In this document: positions 11,248 through 23,448 of the stretch, piece after piece
Layout of the letters: the number at the start of each line of letters is the position of its first letter
Numbering within the stretch: the first letter of the stretch is position 1
NCBI GenBank assembly: GCA_017979445.1
Contig: CM030708.1
Coordinates: forward strand, 29,049,613 to 29,113,612
Source: Akebia trifoliata
Taxonomy: Eukaryota; Streptophyta; Magnoliopsida; Ranunculales; Lardizabalaceae
Direction: 5' to 3'
Length of the DNA stretch: 64,000 nucleotides
Program-made: the position numbers and the translations under genes
The notes under the pieces: model-generated
The model's database searches: none
The model's input: the letters and a program-made list of their open reading frames with translations, nothing else
Told to the model about the DNA's origin: nothing

Positions 11248-13810
11248 GTAAGATGGATTTGTTTTTTCCTTTCCGTAAAAATATGCTCCCCTGCGCGTTT
11301 GCACGCACGTGAAAATTTCAATTGTATAGGCAGCAAAAAGATACAAACACTCAGGAGGGAAAAGTTAAATTGTATAGATAGCAAAAAGGTACAAACACAC
11401 AGGAGGTTGAGATCAAGAAGACCTTTTTATAGCAACGAGAAGAGATTGAGAACCAAAGAAAGAAAAAGATATTAAGAAGGAGAAATATAGACAAAGAATG
11501 TTTGGAATGTAGGGATTTGACTTTCACTGAAAATATTGTAATATGTACTCTTTATTGATTCGTGTTTCTTGAAGCCTGAAGGTCTTTAGGATGTTTACTT
11601 TTTATGGGTAGCTTACCAACAAATTAATGAATTTAAAATCCACTGCTATATTCTTGGATGCCATAATGAATCTTGGGAAACTTTGTAGTGCTATCTGATT
11701 TATTTTCACTAAAGAAATTTCGTTGTTGAGCTTAAGTTTTAATTTTGGGTTGACAGAATTATTCATGCATGATAAATTGCTACATAGAAAGAAAGTCTAA
11801 TTTCACAACACCTTGTCTTTTATCTCAATTCTATGCAAATGTAACATTCAAGCCTAACCGAAAATCAACTACTTGGTAGTCCTATCTGTTTTCTTACATT
11901 CTTACATTTTTAGACTAAGTGCCTTTTGTTCTCCAAAGTAGTAGTTTAGCCATTTATGTGGTTAGAGTCTTGCACATGGATAGTGATGCATTACATCTTT
12001 CTTCACGCCTTCTAGCTCTCTCTTTTTTTTTTTTTTTTTTTGATAAGTATAAAATATTATAAATGAAGAAAAGAAGAGGGGGAGGCTGAGATAGCCCCCA
12101 AACAACACGACAAGAGAACCAGCAAAAAGAAAAAAAGAAAATAAAATTACATGGCTGGGAGCTAATCACAAATGGTATCCCAATTAAACAAGAAATCTTG
12201 GAAGCACACTCCCTCAAAAGCTTTGTTCACCTTTGATCAAAGGAACAGAAGGCCAATAATTTCTAAAATCACTGTGTAGGGCGAGTTCTCCTTGCTATGA
12301 AATACCCTGTTGTTGCGCTCTTTCCAAAGACTTTAAGCAATGGCCGATGGAAGGATAGCCCAAAGATTCCTCTTTCTAGAAGAGAAAATATTGAAACTCC
12401 ACCCCTCTAAAAGATAAAAAAAAGATAAAGGAAGAACCCAATCCACCTGAAAACGGGATAAAAAGAACATTCAAATAACACGGGAGAAAAAACAATGTAT
12501 AAGAATATGATTAACAGACTCCCCATCCCTCGAACAAAGTAAACAAAAATTTGGAGTGACCCACCCCCGTCTGATCAAATTATCCAATGTAAGAATTCTA
12601 CCCAAAGAGGCAAGTCATACAAAGAAATACACCTTAGAAAGAATAAGAGCGGACCGAATTACAGATGGAGAGAAAGAAACCTCATTTGACGGAAGCAAAC
12701 AGTTATAGAAAGACTTGACATAAAACTTCTTATTATTTTGTTCCTCTTTAACCTTATGTTTGGCACACAATATGAAACTCATACATCCAGGGCTGGCTCG
12801 ATACTCATTGAGGCCTAAGGCGAAACCGCAAAATGAGGCCTTTCTGATATTTAAGATATTAAATAATGATAATAATAATAATAATTATTAATTTAATATA
12901 TATATTTTTACTAAAATTATTCTTTTATTTTTATGAGTAAGAGATTTTACTAAAAATTATTAATTTATTATAACCACAATATTTATATGTGGATTAAAAA
13001 CAATGACATGTAAAAAGAAGGGTCAAGTAAAATATTTTAATTAATTTAAATATAAAATTTATCTGTGTAAGAATGTCCTCTTTGTCGTTCGATGCCCCAA
13101 ATAAAAACAATCTTTTGGTAGATAGATCTTCAATTGTTTATAAAAAATTATAAATCATGAGAAAGAAAAAGAGTGATTTGAGAGAGATTAAGATTAAGAG
13201 ATGCGAGGTGAAAACTTGTGAGAGGGGATGATGTTAAAGGGTTTTTGTAATGGTTATTATTTTTTAATCTATTTTTAAAATTTTAATTCAAAAGGCTTTC
13301 AAAGAGTTTTTGACCTTTTTTTACCTTGAATTTTTTAGATAAGGTTGTTTTCAAATTTTTGGAAACTAACCATTCTTTTGAGAAACATCCAATGTCTTAC
13401 TTACACCTCCAAACTTTATTTTCCTACCAAAAAGGCCCTCAATTTTTTTTTTCTACCAAAGAATACCCTTATTTCCCTTTTAACTTTATGGGAAGAGATT
13501 GCATGAGAGATAAAAATTAAAGAGTATTTTTTTTTTTTTGAGAAACTAAAGATTTGTTGGAATCTTGGGAGATTTTTTCTACTATTTTTTTTTTAAACTT
13601 TCACAATATATATATTTTTTTGGAAACTAAGAATTTATTAGATTCTTAGGAGATCTAATCTAATATTTTTAGGAACCCCCTTAATTTCAATGTGTGGGGT
13701 TTCAATTTTTTTTTTTGTGGAAGAATATCCGCTGTTGCAATGTGTAGGAGAGATAAAAATTGAAGATTTTTTTTTTTTTTTGGAAACTAATAATTTGTTA
13801 GAATCTTGGG

Positions 13811-13891
<81 letters not shown>

Positions 13892-16800
13892 GAAAACCCC
13901 CAATTCCAATGGGTTCAATAAATTTTTTTTGAAAATTCCGTTTGATTTATTAATTTTTTTTAATCAACTTAATAATCGGCAATTTTTTTTGGGGGGCCTT
14001 CTCTTGTCGTGGGGACTTAGTCGGTTGCTTAAATGGCCTTATGCTTGGGCCGGCCTTGCATACATCTAGGTGTCATGTATATGTTTCTCTTGATTTTCCT
14101 TCCATCTCTGGACTATATGCTTTTATGCATATTATCTACATGTTACATTTATTACATTTTCTTTGTCTCGTCTTAGTGTTCAAACTGTACTCTGTAATAG
14201 GTTTTGTTGGTGGAACATGGATACATTGATATGCGAAAATTTGGGTTACCTTTGTTTTATTAGATGCTTCATTTCAATGCCTAGAAAAATTGAAGTGTTT
14301 TCCTCCGTCTTTATTGTAGGAGCGTCTGAGGGGGAAAAGTTTTGCTATTAATGTAATTTCTTGTATGAAAGTCCCATAAAAATTTGTGTTTGTTCAAAAT
14401 TACCTAGTTTGTAAATGCTAAAAGTGAATAAAACTTGTTATCATCGATTCATTGTAATATGCTCCTTATCCCAATTTTTGGAATGAGCAACATGGATCCT
14501 ATTTAATGTCATAGTACATGATCTCATAGGAGCTAAGGGTTGAATTCAATTTAAGAATAAGGATTGATGGGGAATCAGTGGGTCATATCTTAATCCATTG
14601 TCCTTTTTTCCTGTACCATTTGGACATCCTTCCTGTCTAGATTCCAGATGGATTGGGTATTTCCGCATTCTTTCTTTTCCCTTTTGGAAGGGTGGACTTA
14701 CAATATGTTTCATCGTAGAAAGAGATACCTTTGGGCAATCCTTCCTTTTATAGTGGCTTGGGGACTTTGGAAGGAGAGGAATAATAGGGTTTTCCAAAGC
14801 AAGGAGAGTTCGTACCAAGCAGTGATTTTGGAGATTTTGGGCCTTCTTTACTTTTGGTCCAAGCTTAGTAGGGATTTTGAGGGAGTTACATTTCAGAATT
14901 TTGTTTTCAGGTGGAACTCTACTTGTGATACTTAGCTTTGTTGCTTTTTCTTTTTATTTTTGTTCTTTGTTTTCTTCTTGTTTGGGGGCCATCTCAGCTC
15001 CCTTTTTCTCTCTTTCCTATTAATGAAATTATTACACTTACCAAAAAAATAAGGATTGGAAATGACATTGTGGGGATAACTTCTTTGGTCCTTAATTTTG
15101 GTTATGGAGCTTATACTTTAGTCATTGAATAAAAGGAGATAATGTCTTTGATCAGGTAGGAGTGGTAATTTTTATTTCGATTAGCATTGATAAGGGGCTT
15201 AACGCTTGGTGAATCATCTTTTAAGAACAAGGAAGGGTATGGTGGCCTCATACTTTCCTTCTCTAATATGTTGAAATCTGCAAATTTTAAGATTCTTCCT
15301 ATTTCGGTCCCTTTGGATTTGGTTGTTTCTTTGTTTTCTTTTTCTACTGAATGTTTCCTTCTTCTTAAGTGAACAAACGAGGTACTTTACACAACTACCT
15401 AGCTCGTCTGTTGTATCTTTTCCAAAAGGTCTAATTTGGAGGAAAAAAAATGGCTCAGGGGCATTTGTAAGATGTTTTTATGGGACTAGCAGATGCCAAG
15501 TTCCTCTATCACAGGTAGATTTTGAGTCTGTGTCCATCCTATCTCCTAGCTCGTACCAGTGATTTGAGAGTACCTGGTTATCCTGTGGAGGAGGAGTTGT
15601 TGCAGCAAGACTCCTATTGTTTGGTGAAGGGCAGGTAGGGGAGGTGGGAAAAGAAGTGGATATTAGTTTATTTTTCGATGGTTCAAAGGGAGAGGAATTG
15701 GTCCTAGATATGGTGGATTGGCTACCAAAACCTATCATAGATACAAGTCTTTTGATGTGGCTCCAGAGATAACTGAATGGAGAAACATGACTGGTTTAGA
15801 CAACCCCAAATCTTTGAGATAAGGCTTTGATTTACTTGTTAACTAATATTAAGGCTTTATAGTAAATTTTCTTGTTAGTTTAAGCATTTTTAAAGCATTT
15901 ATGTTAATTTTCCATTGGTTTTCTTTGTATTTCCTAAAATATTTTTGCATATCCATATGTTCTATACATCCATCCGATCCCGTTTCATATACATCCTTGA
16001 GAGATCACTATTGACTTTTTGAACCTTTCTGAAAAGCAGTAACATGGTTGTGATGTTTACATAATAAAAATTGAAATTTAATTTTGTAAGTACTTTTTTT
16101 TTTTGTCGATAAAGATAATTTTATTGAGAAGGAAAAGAAAACAAGGGGGTCGAGGGGACCAACCCAAAATCAACAAGAGAAACAAAGCAAAAAAAGAGAA
16201 AAAGAGAAAAAAAAGAAAACCCCGAACAACAATGACTCCGGCGACAAAGTACATACCCTATTCTATCTAACAATAAAATTTTCAAAGAAAACCCCTTTGA
16301 ATTCCTTGTAAAGTTTGCTCCAAGTGAACGTGAATGCCCAAATCAATAAAACTAAATCTTCAATCTTAGAATTTTTCCTGTAAAAAATGCGACTGTTACG
16401 ATCTTTCCAGATACCTCAACAAAGATTGCAAACTGTGCCAAGTACCAAAGAATCCGCTTCGAAGATGAAAAGAAGCCACAAATCCAATACTGGCTGAACC
16501 GAACGAGGAAAACATTCCACTAAACCAAATAGAGATAAGAAATGTGACTAAATCTGATGAGCAACCCGGCAATGAAGGAATAAGTGATCCGAAGTTTCTG
16601 CACTAGATCTACATATACAACACTGATTCGGAGAAATGAATTCTCTTCTAAGTACTTAGACATAGTTGTGATGCTTATATAATGAAAATTGAAATTTAAT
16701 TTTTTATAATGTACATGACTCCATATTTTTTGTTTTTGTTTTGTTCAAGACAAATATTTCATATTTGTTTTACTATTGAATCAGCACGATATGTGCAACA

Positions 16801-19800
16801 TCTTGTTTAATATTTCTCACCATTGCAGATTTTAAATCACCATGGGAATGAAGTTTGGTTTGTACAGTTTTCAAATAATGGGGAATACTTAGCATCATCA
16901 TCAAGTGACTGCACGGCCATCATATGGAAGGTATGTACAGATTTGATATCTTGGTAGTATGAGTTCAAAGGATTAACCTACTTGGTTTGCTCTTTTCCTT
17001 TTAATCAGCTTAAAACTAATTTACTGAAAGAAGGAAACAATAGATGAAATAAAGTAAAGGGTCCTCAGGCAGCTCAAGAACTGAAGGAATCTTTGCCCTC
17101 TTCCCCCACCCCACCCCACCAACCAATTCCACAAATAGGAATCTAATCTGCGGTCAAGTCAGTAATGCAGTATATGAGGAGCTTTCAGTAGCTGAAGACA
17201 TAGGTTGCATAACACATACCTTAGCCAGAGGAGGATGAATTGTGACTTGTGGATCTGATGACTTGATGGTGCCCCTTTGACCCATATCTGAAGGTTAACC
17301 TAGCTTAAAATTTTGAGTCCAATTAGAATGGTCTCAGCTTTCACCATAATGGCATTTTCCTGCTAAATCCTATGATAACTTCCAAAATATGTTGGTTGTT
17401 ATGAGAGCCCATCCAAGCTATGGTGGGTTTTAGTTTTTCCTTCTTCTGTCAAGTTAATTTGATTCTACCAATCAAATGGTTACATGTGACTATTTTTCGT
17501 TCTGAAGATTTTTCTACCAATCACACTCAAAATCTTGAATTAATCACAGAAAATTATTGGAGTCCAATAGCACTTCCATGTAGGTCTTTTGAGCTAAAGA
17601 TTCTGTAAGAAATCCAGAAGCTAAGTTTACTGGAATTTTTTCCTTCTAACTGTAGTTCTATTGAGAATATGAAATATTGGAGTGATACTTAACTATTAAC
17701 TCTATCCTCGGTAGCTCCTACTTGCAAACATCTGTATACATTTATAATTTCCTACAAAATTTGGTCAATTCACTATCCATCTGGCTAAATTTTCAATGAA
17801 CAATATATACTTTCCCTAAAATCATAGTATAGAAGTTGTATTATTTCCTTGAACTTATGTTAATATTTTCAAATTTGCGGAAACCGAACTACTTTAACCA
17901 TTGGAAACCCATCGAACAAAATTGTTTCTTCACAAATAAATTCCTACATGCATCAAATGCTAGCAAATATGATGTATTATACACATGGTGGCTATTTAAG
18001 CATTTTTGTTTTAGTTAGTTGAAAATGTTAGTAATTTATTAAATAAAAATTTAAGAAGAAAGAGAGGCAGATAGAGATGCATGATTAGTATATTGTGAGT
18101 ATAGATGGAATCATGCAATTATGCAAATGCTCCTGAACGGCAAGATTAGAGTACTAGAGAGGGTGAGAAAGGTGTTTGATTTTTATGAGGGAGAGCGTAG
18201 CTGCTAATCAGGTGTCGGGTTATGGGAGAAATTAAGGTCTACATATTTACTTGGGTTTGTATTTTGCTGTTATGCACTTAAAGATAACATAGTTATGATA
18301 CATTTTGTTTGGGCTGTTCCCTTGGTAAAAAATTTGATTACTTGAAGTAGAGTTGTGAACACAAATTTTTTGTGTAAAGCTATCGGGAAACACGTTAATC
18401 TCTCATATTTTATTAGGATTTATTGGATACTTCCTTGGTCGGTTCTAGACCTCGTTCGGGGTTGGCATTTCTATGCTAGTTGGAAAGAATTGGGAGGGTT
18501 TTTTTGAGGCAAAGAGAATGTCTTTCCAAAATCATCCGTAGTCATTTTCTAAGGCAAGGACAATGTCTTTCCCAAAATCTCTGTAGTTTTTTTTTTTTGA
18601 TTAGTCAATCTCTGTAGTTTCTGATGAATGGCTTCAAAGATCTGTGTTTCTGATTATAGTTTTTGGATTATACCCTCAGGTATCTGAAGAAGGTACTCTG
18701 TCCTTGAAACACACTTTGCGCAGCCACCAAAATCCCGTTTCCTTTGTATCATGGAGTCCTGACGATACAATGTTGCTCACATGCGGAAATGGGGAAGTCC
18801 TCAAGCTTTGGGATGTGGAGACGGGCACATGCAAGCACACATTCGGTGACAATAGCCCCATTGTCAGCTCATGTGCTTGGTTCCCCGATTCAAAGAGGCT
18901 AGTCTGTGGCAGCTCCAACCCCCAGAAATGCATCTACATGTGGGACCTTGATGGAAATGAGCTGGAAGCATGGAGAGGGGTACGGGTGCCCAAGGTTTCA
19001 GACCTCGCTGTCACACCAGATGGGGAACACTTGATTAGTGTTTGTTCTGATAAATACATCCGAATATACAATTTCCATACGAAAACTGAGCGGGTCATCA
19101 AGGAGGAGCATGCAATCACATCAATTTCTGTTTCAAGGGATAGTGAGTTTCTGATCATCAATCTCAACAGCCAGGAGATTCATATGTGGGATGTTGGTGG
19201 GAAATTGGAAAAGCCATTGCAGTATACAGGCCACAAGCAAGGGAAGTATGTGATCCGGTCCTGCTTCGGTGGGTTGAATTGCATGTTCATCGCCAGTGGT
19301 AGCGAGAATTCAGAGGTTTGTTTCTAGTGCTGAATCTTTGTTTCTTTTCTTTTAGCTAATCTTTAAAACAATTTTTTTTGCTCATAACTTATAAAGGAAG
19401 GAATTAGTAGGCAATATTTGAATTCGAGATCTTCTCAACCTTAGTTTTGTGTATCAAGCATAGTGATAAAGTTGGGGTTCAGGAATAATTCAACAAGGAG
19501 AAAAATTAGGAAAAACCAGCAAAAGTTGTCAAAAATCAGGAATATTAATAATATAAGATATATTATTGTATATTACTAATAATGAAAAATTGCAAGATTT
19601 CATATAATAAAAATGTGTTTTTCATATTTAAATGTAATTTAAAAAAAAAATTCATATTGAACTTTAAACATTTCATAAATTGTATTTTTCGAAGTCCAAG
19701 CATGGGTCCAGCCCATTGACACTCCTATTAATCTGTTCTAACCAGAACTAGAGTTTAATATGTTCTATGTATTTTCTTCTGGTTTGTTTCATGGGGTTTG

Positions 19801-20909
19801 TATCCATTAAATATTTTATTTTATTTTTAGCATTTATTTGCTACTCTATCTATAAATTAGCTGATTACCATGAATGGTGTTACATAAAGAAATTCATATT
19901 CAAACGTTTAGACCATTGGGTGTCGTTTCAATTGGACCCTCTTGTCTCCCTCTTGTCTCATTGGCACATCAAACAATACACTTCAAAACCTCATGAAAAT
20001 CCCATCTTATTTTTGTGAGATTGTAATATGAGTAAAGAAAAGGAATGTGAAAAGAAAAATCAACTCTGTCTCGATATCTATTATTTTACTATAGATTTTT
20101 TCTCATCAACTCCTAAAAGACATTATATTGAGTTTCTCTCCTGATATTTATCTATTTTACGTACCACTAATTCCTCAAATAGATTTTATTGTATTAGTAA
20201 TGTTCTTTTAGATCCTCATTGGGTTTCTAGTATTTCCCGCTTAAATATATCCTTTCATTTCTCTTACATTTTCCTTTGTCTAACATCTTGTAAAATTTTT
20301 AGGTATTTTTTTCCCGTTTTGATGAGTGCTCAAAAAGGGGAAAAGGTTTAAAGGATGTTGAGGTGCACACCAAACATATTAAGAAAATAAAAATAAAAAT
20401 AAAGGGACAAGAATTGCAAGGCTACATGTCGTCTTTGCCAACAACCTCCCACCTAAAAATATAGTCTTGGACAAATAGTGATGTGCTTGATCTTGGGTTT
20501 GAATCTTGCTTTTTTTTTTGTTTTTGTTTTTTTTTTTTTTGGATGGGTAAAGGGTTTAGTGATTTGTAAGGTGAAGTTGGGTTCAAGGGGTTTAGAACCC
20601 AGGATGTTACACACGTCTTACCAACTTAGCACTTCTTCGGGTTGAATCCTACACAACACAATGCACATATATTGCTTGCAAGCATTTCGTTCTTTGCATT
20701 GTTTATATGCATTTGTAATGGGTATAATGACTGTTCAGGTCTACATCTGGAATCGGCAAAATTGCACACCGATTGAGGTTTTGTCTGGCCATTCAATGAC
20801 TGTCAACTGTGTAAGTTGGAACCCAACAAGACACCAGATGTTGGCATCAGCAAGTGACGATCAGACCATCCGGATATGGGGACGAAGCAGAAAAATGAAG
20901 GAAGCCTAA
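10591..20909 (+). CDS. WDR26: WDR26-type LisH-CTLH-WD40 protein, 4 exons
   Basis: Homologue of WDR26/Gid7, a scaffold of the CTLH (GID) E3 ubiquitin ligase that binds RanBPM-type partners. Exons: 10591-11247, 16829-16930, 18680-19315, 20739-20909. All introns are phase 0, GT-AG, and the joined frame is open for 521 aa. Residues 20-52 are a LisH motif ([20 protein letters not shown]), 55-113 a CTLH region, and 220-521 hold seven WD repeats ending in AIIWK, LKLWD, IYMWD, IRIYN, IHMWD, VYIWN and IRIWG. The order and spacing match Arabidopsis WDR26, which is a little longer at the N-terminus. Introns are 5581, 1749 and 1423 bp; the first is swollen by transposons. The start is the first ATG in frame with the LisH motif. 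Confidence 0.93.
12019..12779 (-). mobile_element. LINE fragment (reverse transcriptase zinc-binding domain), 5'-truncated
   Basis: Read on the minus strand, broken frames encode [36 protein letters not shown] and [16 protein letters not shown], the zf-RVT region at the end of plant LINE ORF2. The 3' end is a poly-A (poly-T on plus at about 12021-12041). The target duplication was not found. Confidence 0.8.
12788..14058. mobile_element. Non-autonomous hAT-type transposon, 8-bp target duplication
   Basis: Ends CAGGGCTGGCTC on the left and GGGCCGGCCTTG on the right form short imperfect terminal inverted repeats. Both are flanked by a perfect 8-bp direct repeat CATACATC (12780-12787 and 14059-14066), as expected for hAT elements. 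The 1271-bp interior is AT-rich, contains degenerate repeats of a unit with TTGGAAACTAA...TTGTTAGAATCTTGG and a TA microsatellite, and has no transposase. It inserted at or near the 5' end of the LINE fragment. Confidence 0.82.
13814..13888. repeat. (TA)n microsatellite
   Basis: About 75 bases of alternating TA with one phase break near 13848, inside the hAT-type element. Confidence 0.95.
14567..15047 (+). mobile_element. LINE fragment with 11-bp target duplication
   Basis: Encodes [20 protein letters not shown] and preceding zf-RVT residues of plant LINE ORF2, then a short 3' tail ending TTACCAAAAA. AATAAGGATTG is repeated exactly at 14556-14566 and 15048-15058. This is a strongly 5'-truncated insertion, in sense orientation to the host gene. 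Confidence 0.85.
16040..16710. repeat. Direct repeat of about 50 bp flanking a LINE insertion
   Basis: GTTGTGATGTTTACATAATA... near 16049-16086 recurs as GTTGTGATGCTTATATAATG... near 16665-16702, both followed by AAATTGAAATTTAATTTT. An older tandem duplication was split when the LINE at 16096-16648 inserted at its junction. Confidence 0.7.
16096..16648 (-). mobile_element. LINE fragment with 9-bp target duplication
   Basis: Minus-strand frames encode WKDRNSRIF and SDHLFLHC, the zf-RVT region of plant LINEs, ending in poly-A (poly-T on plus, 16094-16104). TAAGTACTT occurs at both sides (16087-16095 and 16649-16657). Confidence 0.82.
16829..16930 (+). CDS. WDR26: WDR26-like exon 2 (first WD repeat)
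   Basis: 34 codons between TTGCAG and AAG|GTATGT, too short to appear as an independent frame. It encodes [14 protein letters not shown]...DCTAIIWK, the family's first WD blade, and restores continuity between exons 1 and 3. Confidence 0.92.
16931..18679 (+). other. WDR26-like intron 2
   Basis: 1749 bp, GT-AG, phase 0. I see no identifiable repeat or gene in it. Confidence 0.85.
18680..19315 (+). CDS. WDR26: WDR26-like exon 3 (WD repeats 2-6)
   Basis: 212 codons from acceptor CCCTCAG|GTATCT to donor CAGAG|GTTTGT. It starts [13 protein letters not shown] and holds blades 2 to 5 and most of blade 6, with [25 protein letters not shown] and the family-specific IRSCFGG. Confidence 0.93.
19316..20738 (+). 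other. WDR26-like intron 3
   Basis: 1423 bp, GT-AG, phase 0. AT-rich with poly-T runs near 20511-20542. No feature recognised. Confidence 0.85.
20739..20909 (+). CDS. WDR26: WDR26-like exon 4 (last WD repeat, stop)
   Basis: 57 codons including TAA. After acceptor TGTTCAG it encodes VYIWNRQ, then [19 protein letters not shown] and IRIWG, ending RKMKEA. The C-terminal tail after the last blade is much shorter than in Arabidopsis WDR26. Confidence 0.92.
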   Translation, partial: VYIWNRQNCTPIEVLSGHSMTVNCVSWNPTRHQMLASASDDQTIRIWGRSRKMKEA

Positions 20910-23448
20910 GAAAGTCTTGTTAACGGAACATAATTGATCCCACTGGTTGTGCAGACCTATCAGTCACACAGACATTGTAACAGAGTCAATTTAGGTATTG
21001 TTTTAGCATGTTTTTCCTCATTACTTATTATTTCATGCTTTTGTAAATATGATTTTACCCCTTTCTGTAAATCCTTATTCTGCTATTGGCCTTTTTCGAG
21101 TGTGCCATCTCTTCTGAGATGTTTTGATAGGGTAACTTATTTCTATATATGTCCTTTTTGACAAGCATTCTTACTTTATTATAGCAATTTTTCTGTTTAT
21201 GACATCAGACTGGAGATATGTTTCATAATATAGAGTTAAATGGAAAACTAGGATTTATATTGCTAATTGCAGTACTTGTGATAAGGTGTAGATGAGACAT
21301 TTTCCATGCGTGGGTATTGAGTATTATTTTTTCTGTTATAAGCTGGATTAAATAGATTTTGAATCATAAAATTTTATTTTATGTAGATTATAGATAGTTA
21401 AATTATTAAAATATAATATTTTATATGGAAAACCATCAATTTATCAACACTGATAACTTGGTCGAGTTTTTGGCAATTTATCAATGTGAACACTGAATCT
21501 CAAGTTTCAGTTGGCTTCCTTCAAGATCGAGATGACTTGTTTGGAGTCCTCTTTGTTTTGGACCAATTTAAAAACCATGGTATGGAGTGGAATACTCAAG
21601 TGGGTTAAGAAAATGATTTTATTTATACCACTTTTTATTTTGTAGGCTGATTTTAGAACAAATATATGCAAGACATGCCCCTTCTGAAATGGGTATTTTA
21701 AAAATTTACTAAATCCAAACCCAACCCATTTATAAATAGGAATATCTGACCCAACCTATATATAACCTAAATAATAAAATTTTAATCTTTATTGGAAAAC
21801 ATAAGTTCTGTTTCCATCATCAAAATTAAAATATCATTATTAAAAATAAGTTCAAACAACTGTAAACTAAGTTTAATGGTGAAAAATAACCTTTTTTTGA
21901 AAAAAAAGAGAGTCAAGGTTCGTGAAATTGTCCTTGACAACCATGTGGCATCAGATCATGTTTTTTTGGATGCCATAAGGTGATGAGGTAAGAAAATTTC
22001 TTAACTCAGTAAGAAAAGTGTTTTTCAATATTATTATATCTTTAAAAAAATTATTGTTTTGGCTAAGCAAGGTGTATTTCATTATCACATGAGACATAAT
22101 AGTCTTACCTGGTAAGATCTTAAATCTTACTCATTTGATCAATATTAAGAATCAAACACTACATATCTTTAGATTTTAATGAAAAAATGGAGTAAAAAAA
22201 TATAAATATAAATATAAATATAAATAAATAACTTATTAAGAAAATTATTATTTTTTTTCCAAACTAAAACTTAACCATTTATTAATTTAAAAACATCTTT
22301 TATATTTTATTGAATTTGATAATAAAAAAAAAATGTATTATGAAAAAGTTTTAGGAAATTCTAAAAAAAAAAAGAGTAAATTGAAAATTCTTATATCACT
22401 GTTGATATATTTAAAATTACATGTTAATGACAAAATAAATAAACGTGTTTAAACGGGTTAGACGGGTTGATGATTATAACCCAAACCTAACTCATTTAAT
22501 AATCGTGTTAGACAGATTGACATTATCATGACACATACCCACTAACTTCGTGTCGGGTTTGTGGGTAATGTTGAGATTGCCACCCCTAATTGAGATGCTC
22601 CCAACATTTTCAGAAAAGGGCTTGAATACCCTTGTGCTTTTCCAGTAAAAGTCCTTAGAAATTATTTTTTTCCCCTAAAAAATAGTTTTTGGTCTTCATT
22701 CTTTGCATCATTTTAATTACTCAAAGCTGATGGATGTTTTGGTAAAAAAAAAAAAAAAATCAAAAGATGTCCTCAGGAGGTCTTTGTCAAGAGGTTGAAG
22801 TCGAGGGTATTTCTATCATTCTACCTCTCTCCCCCATAGATGAAATCGATCAAGGGGGTCAGGGATATCTCAAAAGAGTAGTGCTGTAGTGACCTCAAGC
22901 TGGAACACCTCATATCACTTCTTGAGGTGAAAGTGGATAGAACCATATATGCTTTTCAATAAAAATCATAAATGCATTTTCACCCCAATAAAAATCATAA
23001 ATGCATTTTCACTTGTCGATGAAAAGCATCTATGATTTTCATACACTTTCACATCAAGAAGTACAATATGAGATTCCAGCCCGAGGTCAGTTCAACATTA
23101 ATTAATCTCAAAATTTTCAGCAAAATCTTGAGTGGGGTCCCTAAATTAGTCTAAATAGTTAAGTACGGAATAATGTCGGGGGCATGGTTTTAGAATTAGT
23201 TTTGATGTCTCGTCTCATCCATGAATGAGACTGAGTTGTCTTGGACAAGATATCCGATTTATTTGAGTCATCTTGGAGTACAAGCTATGCCAATAATAAT
23301 GAGTGCAACCTCGTTCTAGTTTTCGAATGTATTCATATTCAGTACTTTTTTTCTTAAAATGACAAATGATCAAATACTTGAAAAAACAATCAATTTTTTT
23401 TTCTTCACCTCTCTAACACCACATTCCTTAACCCCACCCCATTCTTCA
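20910..23448. other. 3' flank of the WDR26-like gene and intergenic DNA
   Basis: The 3' UTR probably covers the first few hundred bases; no clear AATAAA fixes its end. Further on are a (TATAAA)n tract (22201-22230), repeat-like GGGTTAGACGGGTTG DNA near 22450-22590 and a piece of the GACGTCTCGTCTC-type dispersed repeat near 23185-23290. No gene. Confidence 0.55.

Larger units (their letters stand above)
11248..16828 (+). other. WDR26-like intron 1, transposon-laden
   Basis: 5581-bp phase-0 intron. About half is identifiable insertions: LINE fragments at 12019-12779, 14567-15047 and 16096-16648, and a hAT-type element at 12788-14058. The remainder (11248-12018, 14067-14555, 15059-16039, 16711-16828) shows no feature I can name. 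Confidence 0.85.
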
